Source: Burkholderiales bacterium
GTDB taxonomy: Bacteria > Pseudomonadota > Gammaproteobacteria > Burkholderiales > Burkholderiaceae_C
Direction of reading: 5' to 3'
DNA length: 64,000 nucleotides
NCBI GenBank assembly: GCA_030604135.1
Contig: JAUVWL010000013.1
Location: 43,150-107,149, forward strand
This document shows positions 46,776 through 55,334 of the stretch, piece by piece; positions within the stretch are counted from its first letter, which is position 1, and each line of letters starts with the position of its first letter. Made by a program: the position numbers and the translations under genes. Below the pieces are notes generated by a model, which had not been told where the DNA came from, made no database searches, and saw only the letters and a list, made by a program, of their open reading frames with translations.

Positions 46776-47444
46776 ATGACCCTGCCTGTCAACTTTGACA
46801 GCATCGGCCTGGATGCCGTGCTGGCCGACTGGCTCTGCGCCCTGAAAGATCAGGGCGTGGAGGCCTTGTTGGTGCTGGGTCCGGACCCCATGGGGGGACA
46901 GGACGACCGGCAGGTGCTTGCCGTCCATCCGCCGCGGCTCTACAGCGCTGGACAGGCTCTGGCAGAAAGCCAGGATTTCGGCGCCGGCTGGCGCGACAGC
47001 GATGCCCCCCTGGTGGCCTGGCAGGAGATCGCCAAGTCGGCTTTCGATGCCGACAGCCGCTGGCGGCGCCTCTGGCTGGCCCATGGCCAGCAGACCCTGG
47101 TGCGGGTGGCTTTCGAGCTGCCGGCGGGCCGGGCATTCGAGTGTTTCATGTTCAGTCCGCGCGCCTTCTCGGGGCGCAGCGAGGCGTCTGCCCTGGCGTG
47201 GACAGCGCTGAACATCTGGCCCCTGCTCAAGCGCTCCATCGCCGAGCAGCGGCTCAACCTCAGCCCCCGCGAGCAGCAGAGCCTCAACCTGGCCTTTGAA
47301 GGCCTGACCGCGCGCGAGACCGCGCAGCGCATGGAGTGCTCCGAGCGCACGGTCAACTACCACCTGGCCAACGCGATGGCCAAGCTCAAGACCGACAGCA
47401 AGCTGGCCGCCATCCAGCGTGCCTGCTGGATGGGCTTGCTCTGA
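46776..47444 (+). CDS. LuxR-type transcriptional regulator (solo)
   Basis: 222 residues. The C-terminal GerE HTH is textbook: [37 protein letters not shown] and [12 protein letters not shown], closest to quorum-sensing LuxR proteins. The N-terminal ~150 residues have the size of an autoinducer-binding domain but lack an evident WxxxY...DP AHL pocket, so the ligand, if any, is unlikely to be a normal AHL. No luxI is present. ATG 46776 has no clear RBS; upstream is AT-rich (46732-46761). The CTGTCA-N4-TGACAG repeat covers codons 4-9. Confidence 0.85.
   Translation: MTLPVNFDSIGLDAVLADWLCALKDQGVEALLVLGPDPMGGQDDRQVLAVHPPRLYSAGQALAESQDFGAGWRDSDAPLVAWQEIAKSAFDADSRWRRLWLAHGQQTLVRVAFELPAGRAFECFMFSPRAFSGRSEASALAWTALNIWPLLKRSIAEQRLNLSPREQQSLNLAFEGLTARETAQRMECSERTVNYHLANAMAKLKTDSKLAAIQRACWMGLL
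46786..46801. promoter_or_regulatory. Second copy of the CTGTCA-N4-TGACAG palindrome
   Basis: CTGTCA-ACTT-TGACAG has the same 6-bp arms and 4-bp spacer as the site upstream of cqsA. It lies 10-25 bp inside the predicted LuxR-type gene, where a bound regulator would block initiation or early elongation, or just upstream if the true start is downstream. Confidence 0.6.
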
Positions 47445-47459
47445 AGCGCACGCAGCGCG

Positions 47460-47476
47460 ATGCTGCATTGCAGCAT
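47460..47476. promoter_or_regulatory. PhaR-like palindrome upstream of coaX
   Basis: ATGCTGCA-T-TGCAGCAT (8+1+8) contains CTGC-N3-GCAG, the form reported for PhaR, the PHA-sensing repressor. It is between the LuxR-type gene and coaX, 33 bp before the coaX start. A related site lies at 59605-59619. Confidence 0.4.
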
Positions 47477-47508
47477 GTCCGGCCCTGGGCCGTTGTCATA
47501 ATGCGGCC

Positions 47509-48279
47509 ATGACTTTCCTGGCTCTGGACGTGGGGAACACCCGCCTGAAGTGGGCGCTGTACGAGGAGCCGCGTGTCGGGGCACGATTGGTGGCCCATGG
47601 TGCGCAGTTTCTCGAGAACATCGAGAAACTGGCCGAGGGCGACTGGAGCTCGCTGCCGGCCCCCCGCTGGGTGGTGGGCTGTGTGGTCGCCGGTGACGCT
47701 GTCAAGCGCCGTGTCGAAGAGCAGCTTGAACTGTGGGACGTAGCCCCCCAGTGGGTGGTCTCCAGCAGTGCCGAAGCCGGCCTGAGCAACGGCTATGACC
47801 ACCCGGCCCGGCTCGGTTCGGACCGCTGGGTGGCCATGGTCGGTGCCCGCCAGCGCCTGCTGGCCAGTGGGCCAGCCCGGCCTTGTGTGGTCGTGATGGT
47901 TGGCACGGCCGTCACGGTCGAAGCCATCGATACCGACGGGCGTTTCCTGGGCGGCATCATCCTGCCCGGTCACGGCATCATGCTGCGGGCGCTGGAGTCG
48001 GGCACCGCCGGCCTGCACGTGCCCACGGGTGAAGTCCGCAACTTTCCCACCAACACCAGCGATGCCCTGACCAGCGGTGGCACCTTTGCCATCGCCGGGG
48101 CCGTGCAGCGCATGGTCGAGAACCTGCGGCAGCACTGTGGTCAAGACCCCGTCTGCTACATGACCGGTGGTGCCGGCTGGAAGATGGCGCCGAGCATGTC
48201 GACCGACTTCGAGCTGGTCGACAGCCTCATCTTCGACGGTCTTCTGGAAATTGCCGACCGACGGTTACTGGCGGTCTGA
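47509..48279 (+). CDS. coaX: Type III pantothenate kinase
   Basis: 256 residues. ASKHA-fold motifs [15 protein letters not shown] (phosphate 1), [20 protein letters not shown] (pantothenate and catalytic Asp), [14 protein letters not shown] and [15 protein letters not shown]. It catalyses the first step of CoA synthesis. BirA, its frequent Burkholderiales neighbour, is not adjacent. It ends 12 bp before the convergent wax synthase gene. Confidence 0.95.
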   Translation: MTFLALDVGNTRLKWALYEEPRVGARLVAHGAQFLENIEKLAEGDWSSLPAPRWVVGCVVAGDAVKRRVEEQLELWDVAPQWVVSSSAEAGLSNGYDHPARLGSDRWVAMVGARQRLLASGPARPCVVVMVGTAVTVEAIDTDGRFLGGIILPGHGIMLRALESGTAGLHVPTGEVRNFPTNTSDALTSGGTFAIAGAVQRMVENLRQHCGQDPVCYMTGGAGWKMAPSMSTDFELVDSLIFDGLLEIADRRLLAV

Positions 48280-48291
48280 GCGCTCCGCCTC

Positions 48292-49842
48292 TCAGCCCTC
48301 GCCCCAGGGCAGCATCAGGGTGAGGGTGAGCAGCCGATCGAACTCGGGCTCGAAGCGGTCAATCACGCGCTGCGGCTGCGGGCACAGGCCGGCATCGGCG
48401 ATGACGCCGAACTGGACGCCGCCGCCATAACTCAGAATCGAAACACCCAGGCCCACGGTGCCGGTCTGGGGCACCCAGAACATGATCTGTTCCAGGGTCG
48501 CGCCGCAGACCTTCAGCTTCTCGCCGGGGCCGGGCACATTGGTCATCACTGCCGTGGTCTTGCGCCCGAACAGGGCCAGCATGGCATCCTGCGCCGGTTT
48601 GACCAGCAGGCCGGCCAGCGACAGCAGGCCAAACGTCAGAATCGGTTGCATGCTGCCCTTGAGCGCGTTCATGCGCGTTCGAACTGCGTACACCCGCTCG
48701 ATCGGGTTGTCCAGTCCGATGGGCAGCACCAGGGGCACCAGGCCGAAACGGTTGCCCAGTTTCCAGGCTTCGGACATGGGGCGCAGGTTGATTGGCACCA
48801 TGGCGCGGATCTCGAGCCCCCGGGTGTCATCCCCCAGCTCGCGCAGGTAGGCGCCGAGGGCGCCGGCCACGCAGGACAGCAGCACATCGTTGACCGAGCA
48901 GTTCAGCGCCTTGCCGATGGCCTTGACCCGATCCAGCGAAATCGGCTCGCACCAGGCCACCTGTTTGTTCATGCCGGGCTGCCCCTTCAGGCGCGTCGGT
49001 GAGTCGTCCGGCATCAGGGCCAGGTCGGCCAGGTCGCTGACCAGCTGGCTGCCCAGGCGGGCCACCTGGGCAGCCTGGTCGATCGACTCGTTCAGGCCTT
49101 GCTGAGGGGAGGCCACCATGGCCAGTGAACGCGCGGCGCCGCCGCCGGCCACCTCCAGCGCCCGGGCGGTGATGTCACCCAGCGGTCGGATCAGCATGTC
49201 GGCCAGCCAGTCTTCCGCCCCCTCGATACCGCCTTTGCGCGCACGGCGCGGCCGTCTGGGCGGCTCTGCCCCGCCATCGACCAGGCTCATCATCACACTG
49301 ATCAGTGCGATGCCGTCGGCAATGCAGTGGTGGATGCGGGCGATCAGTGCCGATCCACCCTCGTGCTCCTCCACCAGCTCGAACTGCCACAGGGGGCGCT
49401 CGGGGTCCAGTGGCTCCAGGGCCAGCTTGCCCACGCGGGCCTGCAAGGCCTGACGGGCCGTCTGGCCCCGCTGGCGTGCCAGGGGGCGGGCCAGCACATG
49501 GTGGTCGATGCGAAAGTGCGGGTCATCGACCCAGGCCGCGCCGGCCATGTCCTGTCGTGCCACCTGCACGAAGCGTCGGTACGGCAGCAGGCGTTCGCGC
49601 ACCCGCTCGCGCAGGTCGACGATCGAGATGCCCGGGCGCAGCAGCCACACGCCCACGATCACCATGCGGTTGCTGGCAGAGTCCATGCGCAGCCAGGCGG
49701 TGTCCACCTTGCTCATGCGTTCACCATCGAGGCCCAGGGTCGCGGCCAGTTCCTCGGTCAGACCGGGCGACCGGGTTCGGCGTCGGCGGACCGGGGTCGG
49801 CGTGGCTGATGGGGCAGGACTAGCAGCCTTGCGCTGGACCAT
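48292..49842 (-). CDS. Wax ester synthase/diacylglycerol acyltransferase (WS/DGAT)
   Basis: 516 residues. Catalytic motif HHCIADG with His171-His172 and Asp176; NDVLLSCVAGALGAYL, MVPINLR and the C-terminal TNVPGPGEKL are WS/DGAT hallmarks. An Arg/Pro-rich N-terminal tail of about 28 residues is unusual. It esterifies acyl-CoA with fatty alcohol or diacylglycerol at the membrane or lipid body. Start ATG 49842 with RBS GAGGAG. It is divergent from the acyl-CoA-binding protein gene, and a fatty-alcohol-forming reductase lies 11 kb downstream. Confidence 0.92.
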   Translation of the reverse strand: MVQRKAASPAPSATPTPVRRRRTRSPGLTEELAATLGLDGERMSKVDTAWLRMDSASNRMVIVGVWLLRPGISIVDLRERVRERLLPYRRFVQVARQDMAGAAWVDDPHFRIDHHVLARPLARQRGQTARQALQARVGKLALEPLDPERPLWQFELVEEHEGGSALIARIHHCIADGIALISVMMSLVDGGAEPPRRPRRARKGGIEGAEDWLADMLIRPLGDITARALEVAGGGAARSLAMVASPQQGLNESIDQAAQVARLGSQLVSDLADLALMPDDSPTRLKGQPGMNKQVAWCEPISLDRVKAIGKALNCSVNDVLLSCVAGALGAYLRELGDDTRGLEIRAMVPINLRPMSEAWKLGNRFGLVPLVLPIGLDNPIERVYAVRTRMNALKGSMQPILTFGLLSLAGLLVKPAQDAMLALFGRKTTAVMTNVPGPGEKLKVCGATLEQIMFWVPQTGTVGLGVSILSYGGGVQFGVIADAGLCPQPQRVIDRFEPEFDRLLTLTLMLPWGEG

Positions 49843-50003
49843 GCTGTCTCCTCGTTGTCGCCCAGGGGTGAGGCCGGGCCGGTGTTGTGGATGTCTCTGT
49901 CTATTTTGCGGGCTGTGCCGGCCGTAAGATACCGCAGCAAGCTCGAACGTGCGGCCGCTGCAGGCGGTGGCCGTCTGAACAAACCCACAACAAGGAGTCA
50001 CCC

Positions 50004-50258
50004 GTGTCCGATCTCACAAGCCGTTTCGAAGCCGCTGTTGCCAACTCCAAAAAACTCAGCGAACGCCCCGACAACGCGACCCTGTTGAAAATCTATGGTC
50101 TGTACAAGCAGGCCACCGCCGGTGATGTGACCGAGAAGAAGCCCGGCTTTGGTGACATGGTGGGTCGGGCCAAGTGGGATGCCTGGAACAACTGCAAGGG
50201 CACGGCGTCCGAAGAGGCCATGCAGCAGTACATCGACCTGATCGATTCGCTGAGCTGA
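50004..50258 (+). CDS. Acyl-CoA-binding protein
   Basis: 84 residues from the GTG at 50004 with RBS AAGGAG. A four-helix ACBP with FEAAVANSKKLSERPDNATLLKIYGLYKQAT, GDVTEKKPGFGD and RAKWDAWNNCKGTASEEA, the acyl-CoA-binding Tyr and Lys set. It binds long-chain acyl-CoA in the cytosol, protecting and delivering it. Next to WS/DGAT and the PHA gene, this suggests acyl-CoA supply to storage lipids. Confidence 0.95.
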   Translation: MSDLTSRFEAAVANSKKLSERPDNATLLKIYGLYKQATAGDVTEKKPGFGDMVGRAKWDAWNNCKGTASEEAMQQYIDLIDSLS

Positions 50259-50294
50259 AACCGACGCTGTCGCTGGCCGGCTGCCAGCCGAACC

Positions 50295-50633
50295 TCATTT
50301 CTTGCGGTTGGCGGTGGCCGTCTTGCTGGCCGGCTTCGGTTTTTTGGCCTTGAGCAGATCGTCCAGATTGCGCACGATCTCGCTCTCAATGCGGTCCTTG
50401 AAGGCGCCCAGCAAAAAGCCCAGCCTGGCGTCGAGCTCGAAGTGGTCCTTGGTCACCTTGAGGGTGCCGCTGACCCCGCTGCGGGTGAAGTGCACCTCGT
50501 CGCAGGACCGGCCTTCCTCGTAGGTGCAACTCATGTCGAAGTCCTGCTCGGCTTCCTCGGCCCAGCGCCAGGCCACCTTGCGGGCTTCGGCCATGCCGAG
50601 TTGGTGATCGCGTCGGATGTGGATGTCTGCCAT
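50295..50633 (-). CDS. Polyhydroxyalkanoic acid system family protein
   Basis: 112 residues: MADIHIRRDHQLGMAEARKVAWRWAEEAEQDF (in two parts), FTRSGVSGTLKVTKDHFELDARLGFLLGAF and a Lys-rich tail. This is the PHA granule-region family (PF09650), found near PHA genes but of unclear molecular role. It is followed on the minus strand by nothing close, and is preceded 2 bp upstream by the putative aminopeptidase gene, so the two are probably coupled. Confidence 0.85.
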   Translation of the reverse strand: MADIHIRRDHQLGMAEARKVAWRWAEEAEQDFDMSCTYEEGRSCDEVHFTRSGVSGTLKVTKDHFELDARLGFLLGAFKDRIESEIVRNLDDLLKAKKPKPASKTATANRKK

Positions 50634-50635
50634 GG

Positions 50636-51769
50636 TCAGTCGGGGTGGGTGAAGGCTGGAGGCGTCATGGGAGCGTGTGGGCCCGATGGTAGCCGCTCGG
50701 CACTTGCCTGGGCGTCCTGCAAGGCCAGTTGTCGCAAGCGGTCGTGTCGCTCGGGCAGCGGATGCCGGGACAGGTCTCGCACTGCCTGGTAGAAGCGAGG
50801 AAAGTCGCTGCCCGACGCCACGAACAAGGCCTCGAACGCCGGCACCAGATCCTCATAGGCGGCCAGTGTGGCAAAGCTGGCATTGTTGGCACGCTCCACC
50901 CAGGCGTCATAGCCGGCGTGACCGTCCCAGCTCTCGCGCAAGCGGGCGTAGTCGGTGCGAAACCGTTCCATCACCGCTGCTTTCGCCTGGCGGCGTTCGT
51001 CATCGCCGAGAGACGGGGCCTCGAACACCTCCAGCAGGCGGGCCCTCACGTCGCGGGTCAGCGCCCGAAACGCCTGCCGGCGCGCATCAAAGCGCCGGTA
51101 CTCGTCGCGCGCCTGGTCCGAGGCGTGCTCTTGCAGCCACCGCTGGCCACCCAGCCGCTCCACGGCGGTGGCGAAGGACTCGTTGAACACGGTGTCGTCC
51201 TTGACGTACAGCACCTGGTGCGCCAGCTCGTGAAAGATCAGGCGGGCCAGTTCGCCTTCCGGATAGCCGATGAAGGTGTTGAGCAGCGGATCCCCGCCCA
51301 GCCAGTTGAGCCAGCCGAGGGTGGAATAGGCCGGGACGGGGTAGACCTGCACATCCAGGCCGGCTGGCAGCGTGGCGGCAAAGCGCCTTGCTGCGGCTTC
51401 GTCGTAGTAGCCCCGGTACCCGACGCAGCCGGCCACCGGAAAGCACCAGGTCTTGAGCTCCAGCGAGAACTCGCCCGTGGCCACCACGTTGTAGACCGCG
51501 GCCTTGCGCCCCAGATCGGCGTAGCGCCGGTAGCTGGCGTTGTCGGGCAAGGCCAGCGCTTCGGAGGCGAAGTCCCGGATGCGCTGGGTCAGTTCGAGCC
51601 GCTGGCGCAGCGTGGGGCTGGTCGCCGGGTCATCGAGCCAGGCTTGCACCGGTTTCGCAGCCCGCATCAATTGCAGGTGACCGGTGACCGACTGCCAGTA
51701 GTAGCCTGCCCCTGTTTCGATCGACGCACAGCCAGACAGCAGCAGCGCAACAAAGCCCAGCGCGAGCAT
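50636..51769 (-). CDS. Putative aminopeptidase lipoprotein (PF10023-like)
   Basis: 377 residues. Lipobox LLLSGC places acylated Cys at residue 14, so it is a membrane-anchored periplasmic lipoprotein. YYWQSVTGHLQLMRAAKPV is typical of the family; zinc motif LIFHELAHQVLYVKDDTVFNESFA has HExxH plus a downstream Glu. It is annotated in relatives as a predicted aminopeptidase; activity is unproven. Start ATG 51769; the 119 bp upstream hold a G-rich repeat (about 51850-51888) seen in this family. Confidence 0.85.
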   Translation of the reverse strand: MLALGFVALLLSGCASIETGAGYYWQSVTGHLQLMRAAKPVQAWLDDPATSPTLRQRLELTQRIRDFASEALALPDNASYRRYADLGRKAAVYNVVATGEFSLELKTWCFPVAGCVGYRGYYDEAAARRFAATLPAGLDVQVYPVPAYSTLGWLNWLGGDPLLNTFIGYPEGELARLIFHELAHQVLYVKDDTVFNESFATAVERLGGQRWLQEHASDQARDEYRRFDARRQAFRALTRDVRARLLEVFEAPSLGDDERRQAKAAVMERFRTDYARLRESWDGHAGYDAWVERANNASFATLAAYEDLVPAFEALFVASGSDFPRFYQAVRDLSRHPLPERHDRLRQLALQDAQASAERLPSGPHAPMTPPAFTHPD

Positions 51770-51888
51770 GTGCCGGCGACAAGCCGCCGAAGCGCGCGTC
51801 CCCAGTCCGGCACACGCCCGAGAACCGGCTTTGCCAGGCCGTTGGCGTGGCTCCCCTGGGGGGGAGACGCGAAGCGGCGCAGGGGGGA

Positions 51889-53943
51889 TCACGTTCCTTC
51901 CACCTCGACGCAGCAGTCGTAGAACACCGGTGCGCGTCCGAGGTCGGTCAGGCCCTGGTGGGTCACCTCGTTGACGTTGGTGCCGTTCATGCCCAGCTTG
52001 CGCCACCAGATGCCCAGGCCGTTGACCACACCCGGGCGTGCCCGCTCGGTGACCCGGGCACGGCAGTGGTAGTCGCCGCGTCGGTTGTAGACCCGCACGG
52101 CCTGGCCGTCAGCGATGCCGCGCGAGGTGGCGTCGTCGGGGTGGATTTCCAGCCAGGGCTCGCCCTCGATGTCGCGCAGGCTTTGCACATTCACGAAGCT
52201 GGAGTTGAGGAAGTTGCGCGCCGGCGGCGAAATCATGGCCAGCGGGTGCTCGGGGTCGGTGCCGCCCAGCTCGTGGTTGGGCAGGTGGTCGGGCAGGCCG
52301 TCCAGGCCCATGGCCGCCAGGCGTTCGCTGAAGAACTCGCAGCGGCCGGATGGAGAAGGGAAGCCTCCGTCGGCAAAGGGCGCCTCAGGCACCGGCAGCG
52401 TGACATGGCCGCGATCCAGCAACATACCGAAGTCAACCGCGTCACCGTAGGCCTGGCGGCACAGGGTTTCGTCGTCGTCGTCGAAGCAGGCGTCGGTGAA
52501 GCCCATGCGCCGGGCCAGGGCGCGGAAGATGTCGGTGTTGGTCCGGGCCTCCCCCAACGGCGCAATGGCCGGGCGATTCAGCAGCACGTCGGTGTGCCCA
52601 TAGCTGGCGTGGATGTCCCAGTGCTCCAGCTGGGTGGTGGCCGGCAGGATGAAGTCGGCCTGGTCGGCGGTGTCGGTTCGGAAATGCTCCAGCACCACGG
52701 TGAACAGGTCCTGGCGCTGGAAGCCGCGCACCACCTGTGGCGACTCGGGCGCCACCGCGACCGGGTTGCTGTTGTAGACGATGAGGGCCTCGATCTTCGG
52801 CCCGAAGCTGGGTGATGCCTCGCGCAGCAGGTCCTGCCCGATGGTGCTCATGTTGATGGTGCGTGGCTGCCGGCCGGCCAGCAGGTCGGGGCGTTGCAAG
52901 CTGGCCCGCTGCACCGGAAAGAAGCCGGACGATGACAGCAGAAGTCCGCCGGCCCGGTGCCGCCAGGCCCCCACCAGGGCCGGCAGGCAGGCGATGGCGC
53001 GCACCGCATTGCCGCCGCCGCGCACGCGCTGCATGCCGTAGTTCAGGCGGATGGCGGCCGGTTTGGTGCGGCCATAGTCCTGCGCCAGGCGGCGGATCTG
53101 CCCGACCGGCACGCCACAGACCTCGGCGGCCCGCTCAGGCGGCCACTGCAGCGCACGCTCGCGCAGCTGGTCCCAGCCGAGGGTGTGTCGCTCGATGTAG
53201 TCGTGGTCCAGCCAGTCGTGCACGATGAGTTCGTGCATGAGCGCCAGGGCCAGCGCGGCGTCGGTGCCGGGGCGCAGGGCGATGTGCTCATGGCACTTGT
53301 CGGCGGTTTCGCTGCGGCGTGGGTCGATGCAGACCAGGCGGGCGCCGTCGCGTTTGGCCTGCTGGGCCAGGCGCCAGAAATGCAGGTTGCTGGCGATCGA
53401 ATTGCTGCCCCAGATCAGGATCAGCTTCGATTCGGCGAAATGCTCCACCTTCATTCCGACCTTGCCGCCCAGCGTGTGGATCAGGCCCTCGGCACCGGCC
53501 GACGCACAGATGGTGCGGTCCAGCAAGGATGCGCCCAGGCGGTGGAAGAACCGGGCGGCCATGCTCTCGCCCTGCACCAGACCCATGGTGCCGGCGTAGC
53601 TGTAGGGCACGATGGACTGCGGGTCGCGGGCGGCAATGGCCTGCAGGCGCGCGGCGATGGCGTCCAGGGCCTCGTCCCAGCCGACCGGCTCGAAGCGGCC
53701 GCTGCCTCTGGGGCCTGTGCGGCGCAATGGGGTCAGCACACGCTGCGGGTGGTAGGTGCGCTCGGTGTAGCGCGAGACCTTGGTGCACAGTGCACCGTCG
53801 GTGTGGCGGTGGTCCGGATCGCCCTGCACCCGCAGGGCGCGGCCCTCGATGTTCACCGTGGTGATGAAGGCGCAGGTGTCCGGGCAGTCGTGCGGACAGG
53901 TGCCGCGGACCGAAAGAATCGTGGAGTTCGTCGGAAAAGTCAT
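51889..53943 (-). CDS. Molybdopterin-dependent oxidoreductase (DMSO reductase superfamily)
   Basis: 684 residues. N-terminal 4Fe-4S site CPHDCPDTC...LCTK, Mo/W-bis-MGD domains with GSNSIASNLHFW, CIDPRRSETADKCHEHIALRPGTDAALALALMH (split) and ADFILPATTQLEHWDIH, and the C-terminal cap LEIHPDDATSRGIADGQAVRVYNRRGDY. It has no Tat signal, so it is cytoplasmic. It resembles the stand-alone FdhA/BisC-like branch; the substrate is unknown. It is divergent from the ABC substrate-binding protein gene. Confidence 0.9.
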   Translation of the reverse strand: MTFPTNSTILSVRGTCPHDCPDTCAFITTVNIEGRALRVQGDPDHRHTDGALCTKVSRYTERTYHPQRVLTPLRRTGPRGSGRFEPVGWDEALDAIAARLQAIAARDPQSIVPYSYAGTMGLVQGESMAARFFHRLGASLLDRTICASAGAEGLIHTLGGKVGMKVEHFAESKLILIWGSNSIASNLHFWRLAQQAKRDGARLVCIDPRRSETADKCHEHIALRPGTDAALALALMHELIVHDWLDHDYIERHTLGWDQLRERALQWPPERAAEVCGVPVGQIRRLAQDYGRTKPAAIRLNYGMQRVRGGGNAVRAIACLPALVGAWRHRAGGLLLSSSGFFPVQRASLQRPDLLAGRQPRTINMSTIGQDLLREASPSFGPKIEALIVYNSNPVAVAPESPQVVRGFQRQDLFTVVLEHFRTDTADQADFILPATTQLEHWDIHASYGHTDVLLNRPAIAPLGEARTNTDIFRALARRMGFTDACFDDDDETLCRQAYGDAVDFGMLLDRGHVTLPVPEAPFADGGFPSPSGRCEFFSERLAAMGLDGLPDHLPNHELGGTDPEHPLAMISPPARNFLNSSFVNVQSLRDIEGEPWLEIHPDDATSRGIADGQAVRVYNRRGDYHCRARVTERARPGVVNGLGIWWRKLGMNGTNVNEVTHQGLTDLGRAPVFYDCCVEVEGT

Positions 53944-54062
53944 ACCGAAGGGCGGCGGGAGGCTTCGGGAGGGGCGAGATGCGATTAGGCTGTGAGCCCA
54001 TGGCCGGGGCGCGCACGGATCAGTCCGCTCCCATGGGCCTTCAGCATATCAGGAGAAACTCC

Positions 54063-55214
54063 ATGCAGCGTCGTCAGCTCATTTCTACCCTGGGGACCTG
54101 TCTGGCAGCGCCGGCACTGACGGCGTGGTCCGGATCGGCGGCCGCCCAGGCGGCGGGGCTGAGCGACACGCGCATCGTTCTGGGGCAGTCGGCGCCGTTC
54201 AGCGGTGCGGCCGAGCAGCTGGGCGTGCAGTTCTACCTGGGTGCGCAGCTGTACTTCGATGCCCTCAACGCCCGCGGCGGTGTCAATGGCCGCAGCATCG
54301 AGATCCGTCGGCTGGACGATGGCTACGAGCCCGACCGCTGCGCGGCGAACACGCGTCAGCTCATCTCCGAGGGTGTGTTCGCCCTGTTTGGCTACATCGG
54401 CACGCCCACCGGCGTGGTGGCCTTGCCGTTGGCAACCGAAGCCAAGGTGCCGTTTTTTGCACCCTTCACCGGTGCCGAGGTGTTGCGTACCCCGTTCAAT
54501 CGCTATGCGATTCACGTTCGCGCCTCCTACTTCGAGGAAACCGCGGCCATTGTTCGCCAGGTCACCGGTACCGGCATCCGCAGGGTTTCGGTCTTCTACC
54601 AGAACGATGCCTACGGCAAGGCCGGGCTGGAAGGCGTCACCCGCGCCCTCAAGGAACTTGATCTGGAGCCGGCGTCAACCGGCTCCTTCGAGCGCAACAC
54701 CGTGGAGGTGGGCAAGGCGCTGACGGACATTCTGGCTGGAAGGCCCGAGGCGATTGTGCAGATCGGGGCCTACAAGGCCTGTGCCACTTTCATACGACAG
54801 GCCCGCCAGGGCGGGTTTGCGGGCAACCTCTACAACGTGTCTTTTGTGGGCACCCAGGCGCTGCTGGACGAGCTGGGTGCATCGGCCCGCGGGGTGGTGG
54901 TCAGTCAGGTCATGCCCTTTCCCTACAGCCCGGTCACGCCGATCGCCAGCGAGTACCTCTCGGCCGTGCGCTCAAAACAGGGTTTGCGTCCGAATTACTC
55001 GGGCATCGAAGGCTATGTGGCAGCCAAAGTGTTCACCGAGGCGGTCCGCAAGGCCGGTCGCAACCTGACCCGTGAGGGCTTCATTGGCGCGATACAGACC
55101 CTGCGAAACCTGGACCTGGGCGGTTTCCCCATCGACTTCGGACCGAACAAGCACACCGGTTCTCGCTTTGTCGAGTTGACGCTGCTCACACCTGACGGTC
55201 GGATTCGGCGCTGA
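54063..55214 (+). CDS. ABC transporter substrate-binding protein, branched-chain amino acid type
   Basis: 383 residues. Signal peptide QRRQLISTLGTCLAAPALT... ending AAAQA (twin-Arg-like RRQLI). Mature protein: TRIVLGQSAPFSGAAEQLG, YFDALNARGGVNGRSIEIRRLDDGYEP, PFFAPFTGAEVLR and FYQNDAYGKAGLEGV, a LivJ/Leu-Ile-Val-binding type I periplasmic fold. RBS CAGGAGA. No permease or ATPase genes are nearby, so it is an orphan SBP. It is followed 120 bp later by an M20 amidohydrolase. Confidence 0.9.
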   Translation: MQRRQLISTLGTCLAAPALTAWSGSAAAQAAGLSDTRIVLGQSAPFSGAAEQLGVQFYLGAQLYFDALNARGGVNGRSIEIRRLDDGYEPDRCAANTRQLISEGVFALFGYIGTPTGVVALPLATEAKVPFFAPFTGAEVLRTPFNRYAIHVRASYFEETAAIVRQVTGTGIRRVSVFYQNDAYGKAGLEGVTRALKELDLEPASTGSFERNTVEVGKALTDILAGRPEAIVQIGAYKACATFIRQARQGGFAGNLYNVSFVGTQALLDELGASARGVVVSQVMPFPYSPVTPIASEYLSAVRSKQGLRPNYSGIEGYVAAKVFTEAVRKAGRNLTREGFIGAIQTLRNLDLGGFPIDFGPNKHTGSRFVELTLLTPDGRIRR

Positions 55215-55334
55215 CCGGCCTGGCAAATTGATCCAAAGTCCCCGCGTCCGGACGGGGGTGTCACACGCGGTGACGTGCATGGCTGCCGATTGGGTAGTAT
55301 GGTCACTGGTTCACGTGTTGTGGCCGGAGACCCC

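Noticed and set aside
51889..53943. Formate dehydrogenase catalytic subunit
   Set aside because: No beta or gamma subunit, no fdhD/E genes and no Tat signal. Only the superfamily assignment is safe.
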